Shown: in pieces, positions 11,590 through 22,466 of the stretch
Layout: every line of letters starts with the position of its first letter
How positions within the stretch are numbered: position 1 is the first letter of the stretch
DNA from: Avena insularis
Taxonomy: Eukaryota; Streptophyta; Magnoliopsida; Poales; Poaceae
NCBI GenBank assembly: GCA_023614405.1
Contig: CM042689.1
Coordinates: 325,538,305-325,602,304 of the forward strand
Length of the DNA: 64,000 nucleotides
Reading direction: 5' to 3'
The notes under the pieces: model-generated
The model's database searches: none
What the model was told of the DNA's origin: nothing
Seen by the model: the letters and a program-made list of their open reading frames with translations, nothing else
Position numbers and translations under genes: made by a program

Positions 11590-12500
11590 AGTATGTCACA
11601 ATCTGATCTAGATAACGTTCACAGAAATAGTAAAGAATCTGCTTGTTGGTTTTGCCTAGTTACATTAAACATGTTACATCAGTTATTAAGTCACTTGTAG
11701 TTGTAACAATAATTTCTCTGCTGATCCTAGTGTCTTTGTCTTCGGATTGCCGTGAAAGAACTCCTGGAAGCATCAACTCGGAAATCAAGTTGGTGTAGTT
11801 GATAGCTACCTTAGTTGATATCGTTGTTGATTTCCTAGCCTGCACAGGTGCCCAGGTGATGGTGTATGTGTGACATGCATTTGCGATGTCTGGAAGCTAC
11901 TGCAATTGACCGCCTCAACGCCAGATTTCACTTGATCGACGGATTACATTGCCCAATTTTAGCAGTTTGTCAATTCTAGACTGAATTTGTTCTGCCATGT
12001 TGTTTGAACAACACACAAGCTTAGTTGATCTGTACAAGTTCTGTCGTGTTGAATTTGTTCTGTCATATTGAATTTGTTTTGTCGTGTTGAATTTTTTCTG
12101 CATATTTTAAATCCGCAGACACATCTGGGATCATATTCATTCAGTCATTCTGGAATTTGTTCTGTCATATTTTGTCCACAAGTCTGAATGTCTGCCAGTA
12201 TTGAGTTACTAGCCTGACTTGTGTTAAAAGTTGCATGTAAATAAGAGTAGCTGAACGACCATATTTATCCGACTATTGACTGGATAACTGTCGCAGTAAC
12301 GGTTTGTCCGACTACTTGTTTGTGTTTGTGTTAAAGTCACGGTCTGAGCAAATGCGGGCTAATGCGGGTTGACGCGAGCTGCAACAGTGGCCGCATTAAT
12401 TCTAGCTGTTTGAAGCGGCAAGCCGCGAGCATCCGCGTTAACAGGAGTGCCCGCTTTTCTTGGTAGCGACAAGCCACAAACCGCCCCGCTTGCAACCTGA

Positions 12501-13243
12501 GCCGCAGAGCTCTGTTCATGAAAAAGTTTCTTATAACGACGTCTGCATCCATTTATTACGATTGAACCGACGGACTTTCGCGACATCTACACCATGGTCG
12601 TTGTCATACTATGATTGATAATTACAGCGCACGATCTTTTTTCTCCTTTTTGCGAGTATATTGGGGGATTATTGTCTGAATCGTCAACTGCTGCAGTGGA
12701 GTATTTTTTTCCCGGAAGATTTGACGCCGAGCTAGCTTCTCTTGCCTGCGTGGCTGATTGTGCTTGGTGAATGGCGACCGTTGACAAGTCGAGCCACACT
12801 CAAGCACACACTGGTCACTGCTGACACGCATAAAGCGTTGCATCATTGCTGAGATGGTTAATTATCCAGGATCCTCTGCGCAAATCGCCCCCAATGTAAC
12901 GAACCAAAACGTTGCATCTGCTAGTGCTATCCGTCATCCATGACCGTGCAAGTTCTGGACTCATTATAGTTAGGTTTTTACTCACGCTGTTTTATAATAT
13001 AAATTGTTTTATAGCTTTATAAAAAAATGTACCTACACCTCCAAAGTCACTCCGTTCCAACAAAAATATTGCGGGGGGCGGCAGCCATTGCCCACCTACT
13101 CCAAAGTCACGATTGTAGAGCAGTCGACACAGCACCTGTCCGGCTGTTCCCCTCCAACCCGTCGCCTATTTAACCGGGACCCGGAGCATGGTCCTCTCCA
13201 TCCCATGATTCGGTTTCTGAGAGAGTTTCACAAGAAATCAGCG
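12501..13243 (+). promoter_or_regulatory. 5' flank and promoter of GSTF copy 1
   Basis: Sequence at 12506-12900 recurs in altered form at 20670-20740 and 21660-21860, so this flank was duplicated along with the genes. Examples are gtttcttata acgacgt near 12528, gcgcacgatcttttttc near 12630, cccggaagatttgacgccgag near 12712, and aaagcgttgcatcattgctgag near 12833. A TATA-like TATTTAA lies at 13167-13173, 77 bases before the ATG. The words after it (accgggaccc, gtcctctccatccca) are shared with copy 2, so the core promoter and leader are conserved. Confidence 0.65.
13167..13173 (+). promoter_or_regulatory. TATA-like box of GSTF copy 1
   Basis: TATTTAA in the conserved context cgcctatttaaccgggacc. 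Copy 2 has TATTAAA in the same context at 28330-28336. Transcription would start roughly 30 bases downstream. Confidence 0.55.
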
Positions 13244-16200
13244 ATGGCTCCCGTGAAGCTGTACGGCGCCACCATGTCGTGGAACGTGACCAGGTGCGTG
13301 GCGGCCCTGGAGGAGGCCGGCGTCGAGTACGAGCTCGTGCCCGTTGACTTCGGCACCGGCGAGCACAAGGGCCCCGAGCACCTCGCCAGGAACGTAAGTT
13401 CAACCTCCACACACCGTCCCGCCCCAATAAAAATGTTACTTCCGATTCATATTACTTGTTACTAAAATAAATGTATCTACACATATTTTAGTGATAGATA
13501 TGTCAAGTTCAACGACAAGTGATATTAATCGAAGGGAGTAAACTTTTTTACTATAACATCTCCTAATAAACCATTTTTTTGCGGGTTTCTAATAAACCTT
13601 GTAAGCACAAAAAATCGGAATAAATGTTGGAAACTCGGTCCTTTAGTCCTCTGCTAGCTAAAAGACTTTAGAAATTATTAAAAAAGGGAGTCTTTTTGCT
13701 ATTATGTGCCTTAAAAAGGTATATCTACAACTACAAGTACCCTATTATGTACCTTTAAAAAGATGAGTCTTTTGTAGCATGTATCACGGTTTTTGCACTG
13801 ACAAGATGATGTGTAAATGAAGTCAATCAAAATGTGTTTTTTGAGTAACCAATCTCAATGTGAATTTTCCAATAATTATGGCATATAATTCATGTTTTTA
13901 GAAGTATTTTTTGGAAAAGCGGAGTATAACCCTGGACCGGCATCTGCAGACTTATTTGTTACCGAGTTTAAAAATCAAAGTGTATAAGTTCATGGATTAC
14001 ACTGAGTCTTTATATGATCAAGTCATCAAAACAAAACTAGCAAGAAACATCTATCCATTCTGCACTTTACTAGTATCCCACCATCTAGCCTGGGTATAAA
14101 ATTCATAGACGACCGTCAGGAGCCGGTTGTATCCGTAACCGTGAGTTCCCGTTGGTCTGACGGGAGAAGGAAGGATCAAAGCTAGATCCAGTAAGTATCC
14201 ATATGGATAACCTACAAAATATTAGATGTTCTGGTCTTGTTAACATAATATTGTTTCTACAATTTCACGACTAACATACGGATAAAACTCCAATACATAT
14301 TTTAGATTTAAATTTTTTATCAATTACATTCAGCTAATTCCTAAACATATTAGTGATATTGGTTCGTATACACAACATGGCAAACAATATGAGCAAAAGA
14401 ACATGAGAGAAATAAATGATAAAGGGTCTCCTCAGAATTATAAAAACAATATTTTACACCCATGCCAGTTTATTTTCGGTAGGTTATTCTTGGTGAGAAA
14501 AACCTTTCTATTTAGGGACCACAAAGTATTTTTTTTTCTCTTTAGTGGGATTTTTAATTTTTACAAGTACTTTCGGGAAATTCGATGACCATTCATGAGG
14601 TCAGCATAGATTGAGTTCACGGATAAAATCTAAACAAAACTACCGGGCTCGTCATTCAAATGCAACATCATTAGTCTGTGGCATATATTTAATCATGTGT
14701 TCCACTTAGTGCCGACCAAAGCCCTTTTAAAACCAATATTATCCAGCGGGGCTTGTGATAACACAAAGTAAACAAAAGCATCTTTTCTTTGTACAATGTT
14801 GTAGAGAGATAGGTATTGTTATCATCTTTATGTTTTTAGAGGTAACATCTGATTGCTAAAACTCGTTGTCCCTATATTGTTCTCTACAGCCCTTTGGTCA
14901 GGTGCCGGCTTTGCAGGATGGTGACATGTACATCTTTGGTACGATGCTATCTCTTCGAGCCATTTTTCATATCTATTATTCATAAAAAACCCATAAAAAG
15001 TCATGGGTGATTGATTATGATGCTGCCTCATTTAGCATTTCCAGATTGGCTAAATTGGTATCTAAGATCTTACAAGAAGTGCAAGACAAGCGTTATTTGG
15101 ATTATTACTAGGATTAAGTTTTTTTATAAGGATGTCATGAATAAAGGCAAATTATGTGTAGTTTTTAGTTGTCATCATATTATAAGGAGTATAGTCTAAG
15201 GGGTATATTATGAGGTATATATCTCTTGGTGTACCATTTTACAAACCAAAATAATTGGGAAGCAGCAAAGCATTGAGCACTACACTTGAAAATTTCGTGC
15301 TCATCAAACCACTAGTTGATAAGAATGAAATATGGTTGTCATTTGTGACACTTTGCGAGATGTAAATGAGTTTTCATCAACCTGCTCTCGAACGGCGAAG
15401 TAATACAATCACCGAACATGAGTTTCAGTCTTTCGGAAAGAAGAAACATGAGTTTTAGTAAAATTATATTTTTGCATGCAAGAACATATGCTCTTGGGAG
15501 CCGAATTGCATTTCTAGAGTTTTGGCTCCTGGGAGCAGCTCCCGGATGAACATTAAGTTTAAATATAAAATATAAAATTTTGTGTACTTATTTTGCTACT
15601 ATGGTCCATTTTTGTGCAAGCTATCATGCAAAAATTCAACATGTATGTTTTTCCAATAAGAAGACAAAAATTCGGTGCTCTAAACAAGCAGTAATTTGGC
15701 ACTCAACTTGTATTCTTAGCACATATCACAATATTTGTGTTTTATCTGTAAAAATTAACGAGCAACTTACATGAACATATACATATTTTTTTGTAATTCT
15801 TTGACATTTATAAAATAATTTTTCCGCATGTAAAATTGTATGCTCTTGGGAGCCAGATTGCATTTCCATTGTATAAGCTATGTTAGGTATTTGAATTCTC
15901 ATCATATGAGTAGTTAACATTTGAAATATAACCAAATTTAGATTCCTCGTGCATTTTCATGCATTGTTGATCATAACACTGATCATGTTTCCTCTTCTAT
16001 TTCGGTTAGAATCACGTGCTATTTGCAAGTATGCATGCCGCAAGAACAAACCAGAGCTGTTAAAGGAGGGCAACCTCAAGGAGTCAGCCATGGTGGATGT
16101 GTGGATTGAGGTGGAGTCCAATCAGTACACCCCTGCTCTTAGACCCATTCTCTTTGAGTGCATAATTCATCCTATGATGGGTGGAGCCACCGACGAGAAA

Positions 16201-16455
16201 GTCGTGGAGGACAACCTTGTGAAACTAAAGACGGTACTAGATGTGTACGAGACACGCCTAACCGAGTCCAAGTACCTGGCTGGAGACTTCCTCAGTCTTG
16301 CGGACCTTAACCATGTGTCTACTACCCTATGTCTGGGTGCTACGCCACACGCATCTTTGTTCGAGGCATACCCTCATGTGAAGGCCTGGTGGACTGACCT
16401 ACTGGCGAGGCCCTCTGTCCAGAAGGTTTATTCACTAATAAAGCCATCATCTTAG
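13244..16455 (+). CDS. GSTF: Phi-class glutathione S-transferase, copy 1 (three exons, intact)
   Basis: Exons 13244-13393, 14890-14938 and 16010-16455; all introns are GT..AG and the joined frame gives 214 residues. It conjugates reduced glutathione to electrophiles, including herbicides, in the cytosol. The N-terminal thioredoxin-like domain starts MAPVKLYGATMSWNVTRC, with Ser12 the expected catalytic serine of the phi class. PFGQVPALQDG carries the cis-proline and FESRAIC the Glu-Ser that binds the glutathione gamma-glutamyl group. The C-terminal helical domain includes YLAGDFLSLADLNHVS and ends LIKPSS. Length and motifs match maize GST I. An upstream in-frame ATG at 13004 lies before the TATA-like box and is not used. 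No disabling change is seen. Paralogues at 28466 and 36117 show a tandem cluster. Confidence 0.95.
13455..13543. repeat. Degenerate Stowaway-like fragment in GSTF copy 1 intron 1
   Basis: The end reads cgaagggagta after aaatgtatctacacatatttt, resembling the right half of a Stowaway MITE. The left terminus is not recognisable. Weak call. Confidence 0.35.
15515..15857. repeat. MITE-like insertion in GSTF copy 1 intron 2
   Basis: 343 bp flanked by the 9-bp direct repeat TTGCATTTC (15506-15514 and 15858-15866). The ends carry an imperfect inverted repeat (ggctcctgggagca on the left, complement of gctcttgggagcc on the right). A 9-bp duplication suits a Mutator-like non-autonomous element. A further copy of the end phrase (gctcttgggagcc) lies just outside at 15490-15502. 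No comparable insert is seen in copy 2 intron 2. Confidence 0.5.
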
Positions 16456-16839
16456 AGTTGTCTCTGGCGCTCTGGTTTGTCCACAAAATAAGCCTAGGGG
16501 TGCCCCCCCTTTGTGTGCTCGTTGTGTGCGTATGTGGTGTGTTGTTGTAATATGCCCTTGATGCTGAATGTTCAGGCTTGCGCTGTTATGATGCTTGGTT
16601 TCCTATAATTATGTACTAAAATGAGCATTCATGTATTTCATCTTGAATAATATTATTACATATATATATTGCTTCAATTATCTATGAATTAGCGCTTTTG
16701 TGTTCTGAATGGAAGTTAGAAGGGAGTGTTTAAGGAATTCGCGGTGAAACTGTCAAGGTGACCCCATAGGGTTTGAGCGGGGGCATTAATGAAGTATGTT
16801 GTACTTCTGGACAAAGAGCTTCTCTCTCTAGCAGAAGAA
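16456..16839 (+). other. 3' UTR and downstream flank of GSTF copy 1
   Basis: It follows the stop codon and aligns in phrases with the copy 2 3' flank (agagttgt, tcttgatg tt gga/tg, aaatgagcattc). AATAAT near 16645-16650 could serve as a poly(A) signal. From about 16690 no similarity was noticed. Confidence 0.5.
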
Positions 16840-17105
16840 GGTGAGCGTTGGTAGTGCTTGGAGATCATTGTGCTTCCACACCTCTCCAACAGAGATTAAA
16901 CATTTTCTTAGAAGTAAACTTCGGATGCATCACTATCTCTATGTGCCTCGGTTATCTCTATACCGACTTTTCTACTTATGCATTTACCTTGTTAGTCATC
17001 AGGCTTGAAGTTTATCTTGTTATCTATTGCTATCTCATAGTTATGCTTAACTTGTTTAGCATAAGGTGTTGGTGTAAATAGTTGAACCTAGCGTATTCAG
17101 GTTCT
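16840..17105 (+). repeat. Fragment of the LTR family seen at 56179-58330
   Basis: Phrases ggttatctctatacc (16949), acttatgca, gcttgaagt, tagcataag and gttggtg recur in the same order at about 58068-58190. This is a decayed terminal piece of the same LTR family, next to a LINE scrap. Confidence 0.6.
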
Positions 17106-18200
17106 GTACTTGAGAAACTTCCGCATCTATTCATCCCCAAGCCAAATCTAGGTCCTTTCAATAAGGGAATCATTAAGAAAGATAATAAATACATGAGGCA
17201 TTGTTTAAGAAGAAATGAGAAATTTCCCAAAAACTATACTACCCTGGCCGCATGGCATTTAGCCTATAAACCAAAGGATAGAGAGAAATTTTGGGCATCA
17301 TTAATCTGCAATTTTAGAATGAATGTATTTTATTGAAATTTTAGTTTTTTTTCTAACAAAGCAGACTTGCATGGGATGCATTTGGTTTGGAAAACATACT
17401 AGAGTCATGCATTGCCTCCAGCAAAAATGGTAGATTGATCTTTCTACTGGAGAGATTACCTCAAATTCTTACCCAAATACTAAAATATGGTTATGTGTCA
17501 AATACATAATGGATCTATAGTGCTTATTTGGAGGGATATTTGATACACTCAAAATTATTTGCCCTCACATGGCATCTCTTCGTTCTTTTTGGATATATCT
17601 TACAACTCAGCTCTAGAAAGTGACTCTACTATACCAATTTGGATATATCTTACAACTCGGCTCCAGAGAGTGACTCTACTATACCAGAGAGTGACTCCAG
17701 GTGCTTGGGTTTGCTTTGTTTTGTTGCTGCTTCGCCGGCCAGGAGGGCGCGCGGTCTCGGGACAGGTGTGGTTGGCTGTGTGACGGCTCTGTTGCCGTTG
17801 TGCAGGTGTCAGTCGGTGGTGCTTCGGACCTAGTCGAGCTAGGTTGTGTGGTATCGTCTTGGTTTTTCCGGTTTTTCCTGAAAACTATGTCGCTTGGAAT
17901 ATTTTTTTGGTCCGGTTCCCCTTTTAACTAGACCCGTGTGTATATATTTTTGTATCGGATTTTGGCCGGTTTTTCTTCCAAATCGTTCAATTCTCTTCTT
18001 CTAATGGAAAAGGCAGTGCTCATGTTGTTTGCTCTAAAAAAAACTATATCAATTTCATTAACCTCTCATAGAGTTTGTTATGAGGATTTTATTAGCCTTA
18101 ATGATCTCATTACCTCTGCTCCTGCTGATAAGGAGAATGATTGATGGGTTAATGCTTGGGCTACTGAATATTCAATTTTCAAAGATTATGCTCATTTTTG
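17106..18200 (+). pseudogene. LINE ORF2 C-terminal remnant with a nested LINE 3' end
   Basis: Frames read FNKADLHG-type peptides (FFSNKADLHGMHLVWKTY about 17345-17400), then SFYWRDYLKFLPKY and SIVLIWRDI before 17550. These match the post-reverse-transcriptase region of plant LINEs. The match resumes at 18046 as SLTSHRVCYEDFISLNDLI. Between them, from about 17695 to 18045, lies GC-richer sequence ending aaaggcagtgctcatg and a short A run, typical of another LINE's 3' end. The upper part (17130-17340) is open but unrecognised. All parts are non-functional. Confidence 0.65.
17591..17690 (+). repeat. 50-bp tandem duplication
   Basis: ggatatatcttacaactc starts at 17591 and 17641; the two 50-bp units differ at a few bases. 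It lies inside the LINE remnant, just left of the nested LINE end. Confidence 0.85.
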
Positions 18201-19385
18201 TTGCGGAATGCACTATGTAGAACAAAAAAATCTAACACATAACCAAAATCATTTACGAAGAGACGCAATGGATCATACTCTCGTAGATTATACTAGCGGA
18301 ACTTTTGTCGATGATGAGGTTTACATAGACACAAGTCGATCCCCATAGAGGGACTTGTCTAATCGCGAGGAGATGTGTTATCCTTCGAAGTGCTCTCACG
18401 ATCAAGTATCGCATGTGCAACACCTCTATGGTATCCACCACGTACGAGATCAGCAACACCACGTCGAAATGTGATCAAACATATTGTCGAAGCGGAAATG
18501 TGTCGATGAAGATCCGGCAGTGCTTCCGTGGTCACCGATTAGATTGGATCTAATCGAATGATAGAGATCCGTCAGCACTTCTGTGTCGATGATGAAGTAG
18601 ATTTCCGTGTGACGATGACGAGGGCGATGTCATGAGGAGAGGAGGTGGCGGTGATTTTTTTCTACAAATCTCTTATACTTTTGCAACATATACCCAAAGA
18701 ATCAATAAAATACCTAGTTGAGTCCCACTGTTTCCCGTAAAGAAAAATCATCTGGAAAAAGAAACACTTCTAAAATTTCAAAGTGCATATATTCCTAAAA
18801 TTGTAATATACTCGTATTTATGTGGAATCATCATTACTCAACAGCACACTTCATCTTTCAAGCACCTACTAGTATTATTCTAGCTCATCGGCTTATGCTT
18901 CAAGCATAAGTTTTCCTAACATTATTTTAATCAAGGGGACATTATATTGTTGGTGTGTGCTTTCGGAGACAAACTCTAGTGCTATACTAAAGCTGTCCTT
19001 AGTAGCAGAGAGACGTATTTGTGATCAAACATCATGGAATCCTTGATAGGGCTTCCCAACTTGAAAGAGAAGCTGTTAGAGCAAGTACAATACATTCTAC
19101 TCAGCGGGTTGTAGGCAAATACAAGTCAGCAAAATTCTAGTAAGAGAGAGAAAGGAGCAGGCACTCCATCTATCGCCGGCTTCAGCATGAACCAAGACCG
19201 TACAACCCACATGCAATGAATGTGTGTCCCTATGTGTCTTGCATGCAACACAACAACCCAAAAGTTAATTAGTTAAATATTTAATGAAGCCAATCTTGTA
19301 GCCGACCTATTATACAAGTGTTTATTTACAATGACTCTAAGTGGCATGGCATGAGTATAGAGCCAGTAGCCGACGGTACTACTTA
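18201..19385. other. No gene; repeat-rich flank
   Basis: 18240-18660 is unclassified. 19030-19075 (atagggcttcccaacttgaaagag) matches the flank at 8179 and marks the start of the duplicated 5' flank of the cluster. 19076-19383, with ttagagcaagtacaatac at its left and a partial complement (agagccagtagccg) near 19350, looks like a small non-autonomous DNA element inserted in that flank. Confidence 0.45.
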
Positions 19386-19623
19386 CTACCTCCATTCCGA
19401 TTTACAAGGCAAATACGTAATTTGAAAAAATAGTTTGATCGTAAATTTGGTTTACAATATATGAATCATATGTCACAAAAATTATACCATTGGAAGCGTA
19501 TTTTAAATATGAATCTAATGGTATAATTTTTGTTAAATATAGTGTATATTTTGTTGATCAAATTTATGGTCAAACTATTTTCTCGAAGTACGTATTTGGC
19601 TTATAAACCGGAATGAAGGTAGT
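19386..19623. repeat. Stowaway MITE
   Basis: 238 bp with ends CTACCTCCATTCCG and CCGGAATGAAGGTAG and TA on both sides (19384-19385, 19624-19625). The interior is palindromic (caaaaattataccatt against aatggtataatttttg). Standard Tc1/mariner-derived MITE without coding capacity. Confidence 0.88.
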
Positions 19624-20640
19624 AGTATTGTTCTTACTCTTGCAGTGAATCCATAGATAATTTGAACCTGCCAGGAACCGCATTAAATCTCATGGTTAGA
19701 CAGATGGAGTCAAGTTTGTAAGTCTAGTCATAGTAAAAATAACTAAGATAGTAACATAAAGCTAGATGCATTACCACCTAAGCGTTTAGACGGCATGACA
19801 TGCAGTTAAATGACGAGAGAAGGATTTGTTATAACTAGCTATATTCTATACATCACACATTTCAAGACAAAATAAGTCTATATTAAAATAATGAGACTTT
19901 GCATGATACTCATGTTATTTTCCACTATAGAGGAATGTGTTAGGCCTTTTTCTTCTTAGCACGGTATCATAGACAAATTGCTTATATAAAACTATACTTA
20001 ATAAAGAGAGAATGTGGGGTTTTATCTTAGCTAGCTACAAGCCTTGTACCGTATCGTATGCAAAATATATGGTTAGTTCAATCATATAAATACATGTACT
20101 CAAAATTATTAAATTTAGATGCAACACTTAAAATACAATCCATTGTACTACTCCTACATCACTGCCTAGAATAATGAGTAGTTGTCTCTTAGCTACAAGC
20201 CTTGCACGGTGTAATGCAAAATACATGGTTAATCTAATCATAAGTATGCATGTATACAAAATTATTAAATTTAGATACAACTTTTAAAATACAATCCATT
20301 GTACTACTCCATACACCATTGCCTAGGATAACGAGTAGTTGTCTCTTAAGATACACTACTGTCTAGGATGAGTTAAGATATACTCTATTATAAAAGGTCT
20401 TACTAGTTTAAGTTACTTCCCAGTGTGACTGACATAAGTGCCCTCTCTAAGCATACTCTATTATAGAAGATCTTACTAGTTTAAGTTACTCTCCACTCCA
20501 ACATTAGTTTAAGGCTTTAAGCAGTTTTGTCGAACCACGAGGACTCAACCAACAAGCAGCACACGTGTCCTCTCTAGGCATGGTGTGCTAAAGTGACCGT
20601 ACCTCGTCTATGTTCTCCATTAGTCCATTAGAGACGTTGA
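19624..20640. other. Non-coding flank with two local tandem duplications
   Basis: 19660-19690 (tgaacctgccaggaaccgca, then cattaaatct) continues the flank homology to 8200-8225. 20029-20350 holds two copies of a roughly 160-bp unit starting agctacaagcctt (second copy at about 20190), both containing aaattattaaatttagat and ttaaaatacaatccattg. 20387-20494 holds two copies of ctctattata(a/g)aag(g/a)tcttac 66 bases apart. No gene. Confidence 0.6.
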
Positions 20641-21870
20641 TTGATTGATAGGAAAAACAAACATGCTTGGTGCAGAGCGCACATCATCGGTCCTGTTCGT
20701 GAAAACGTTTCTTATAAGGACGTCCGCATCGGCCACAACGGCACAACTAGGGTCACAAACATTTACCCGCACGATTCTAGAGGCAGCTCGCCGCTTTGAG
20801 AGTCGTCTGTCCGTTCACGGCTCCTCTCCCGTGTCTTGTCGGTGGCCTCGTTGGCCGGCGAAGATGGTGGAGGGGACGCCGTGCAGTGCAGAGTAGTTTT
20901 AGGAGTAGTCGTAGTTGGCCATGTGCTGTGGTCTGGCGCTATGCCGGGAGGATCTCACCGGTTTCTTGGAGCTGGAATCGGTGTCTGCTGCTGATGCTAC
21001 TGCTTGTCGTTGTGCTCCAGAGGGTGGAGCCTCATGCGGCGAGTGGTGGTGTCTTGAGCTCCTCCACAAATAAAGCTTCTGGCCACGCTGGGCTTCTTGC
21101 TGTGCAGTCGTTGTCTCCTTCTTCTTCGGCCGGCCGTGGCGGCGAGGAAAGAAGAAGAGACCGCGTGCTGGAGGCGGTAGCCTGGCGGTGGTGGGGATGT
21201 GTTGTCTTGGCGCTGTGGCGTGGAGCCAGGCAGTCGTTGCCTGGTACCTCCGGCGAGCTTCCGAGGTGGAAGACAAAGGAGCTCTGCGATTCGACCATCC
21301 CCTTCAATAAGCGCCCATGTAGGAGCTATCTTTGGAAGCAGAGAATGGAAGTTGTGATGTATCTCCTGGCCGGCCGAGGTGGCGAGGAGGAGATGCGTCG
21401 CTGCGTGGCGTGTGGTGTGGTGAAGTTTCTCCCGGCCGGCCGTGGAGGCGAGGGGAAGAGGCTTCACAATGCGACCTCTGCTTTCTGGAGATGGTGCTAT
21501 AGATTTTGGATTTGTTGCCGCTGCACCATATTCAGCTCCTCCTCCTCATCTCGGGCAGGAGCTCTGAGGAGGGAGCTTGGTTTAATTGAGCAGCGTCGAC
21601 TCGGTCCTGTGCGTTCGTGAATCCAGACTTTGCAACGTGTTTGTTCGTTTTGTGTCGTCGATATCTGCTATTGATCACTACTGCGCACGATCTTTTTTCG
21701 AGTATTTTGGGGAGTAATTTATGAACCGTTAAACTGTAGTGCGTGTATCGTTTTTCCCGAAGATTTGACACCGAGCTAAATTCCCGGGTTACTGCTGACA
21801 CACAAAGCGTTGCATCACTGCTGAGTGGGTTATCCAGGACCCCTCTACGCAAATCCTCCAACCTAATTGA
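20641..21870 (+). other. Second copy of the GSTF 5' flank, interrupted by a GC-rich retroposon-like segment
   Basis: 20665-20740 and 21655-21860 match 12506-12560 and 12600-12890. Between them, about 20790-21600, is GC-rich sequence sharing ctttgagagtcgt and three GGCCGGCCGnGGnGGCGAGG phrases (near 21128, 21368, 21432) with the retroposon at 6862-7942. No A tail or target duplication remains visible, so this is probably a truncated relative. The 274-residue frame at 20796-21620 is low-complexity and not taken as a gene. Confidence 0.55.
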
Positions 21871-22175
21871 GGGAAACGTCGCCATCACGGTTCCAAACAT
21901 TTTCTACACCTTGCTGGTGCTACTTCCTTACACTAGTGATGTTTCACCTAGCATCTTAATTTTTCGGAAAAGGGGGAAATAGATGGTCCACATATGGCCG
22001 TGCTAAGTTCTAGACTCTTTTCTTCCGTGGATTCGCAGATAGCCTAAGGGCGGATTAGAAGTTTTTTGTAGAATTCTAATTCTCAGGGTTTTCATTCATA
22101 TGGATTGCCTTTTGGATCAAATGAATTGTGCTACCCAAATTCTATTGATCGGACTCTTATGCAAGTAAGTACGTA
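21871..22175. other. 5' flank DNA left of the mariner insertion
   Basis: No gene. The phrase ccgtgctaagttctagactc near 21999 matches ccgtgcaagttctggactc near 12944, so the duplicated flank still continues here. The mariner element entered at TA 22174-22175. Confidence 0.5.
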
Positions 22176-22212
22176 CTCCCTCCATGTCAAAATATAAGAC
22201 GTTTTAGCATTT
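22176..22212 (+). repeat. Left terminal inverted repeat of the mariner element
   Basis: 37 bp, starting CTCCCTCCATGTCAAAATAT. It pairs with 27572-27608 with one mismatch (A against G at the ninth base). Confidence 0.95.
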
Positions 22213-22466
22213 TCAGACAATACCCAAATCCAATGAATTGTACCAAAATACCCCTATCACCTGTCGGAAACCAGGCTATCGCTAATTTGAATTTCAAATC
22301 GAGCAGCTGAGATTGTTGCCCACGTCTCCACCTCGGAATCGATCCATCGAGCTCGCCGGCAGGAATCAAGCCACGCGTGGGAGGGATAGGATCCACGCGC
22401 GTCGCCGGTCCAGCTCGCCAATCGATCCCTCCACGCGCGCGCAATCGATCCAAGCAAGCGCCCAGC

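Larger units (their letters stand above)
8315..12500 (+). mobile_element. hAT superfamily DNA transposon, near complete
   Basis: The ends are perfect 20-bp inverted repeats: TCAGGTTGCAAGCGGGGCGG at 8315-8334 and its reverse complement at 12481-12500. The flanking octamers GTTGCAGA (8307-8314) and GCCGCAGA (12501-12508) agree at 6 of 8 positions, fitting the 8-bp target duplication of hAT elements after some mutation. Inside is a BED-type hAT transposase on the plus strand. The length (4186 bp) is normal for an autonomous hAT. The transposase has one frameshift, so this copy is probably inactive by itself. Confidence 0.88.

Noticed and set aside
13004..13465. GSTF copy 1 frame extended upstream to an ATG at 13004 and into intron 1
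   Set aside because: The extra N-terminus lies before the TATA-like box and has no counterpart in the paralogues; the end reads into intron 1 past a good GT donor.
20796..21620. 274-residue plus-strand open frame
   Set aside because: GC-rich and low in complexity, with the repeated GGCCGGCCG phrase shared with a retroposon; overlapping open frames occur on the other strand; no domain seen.
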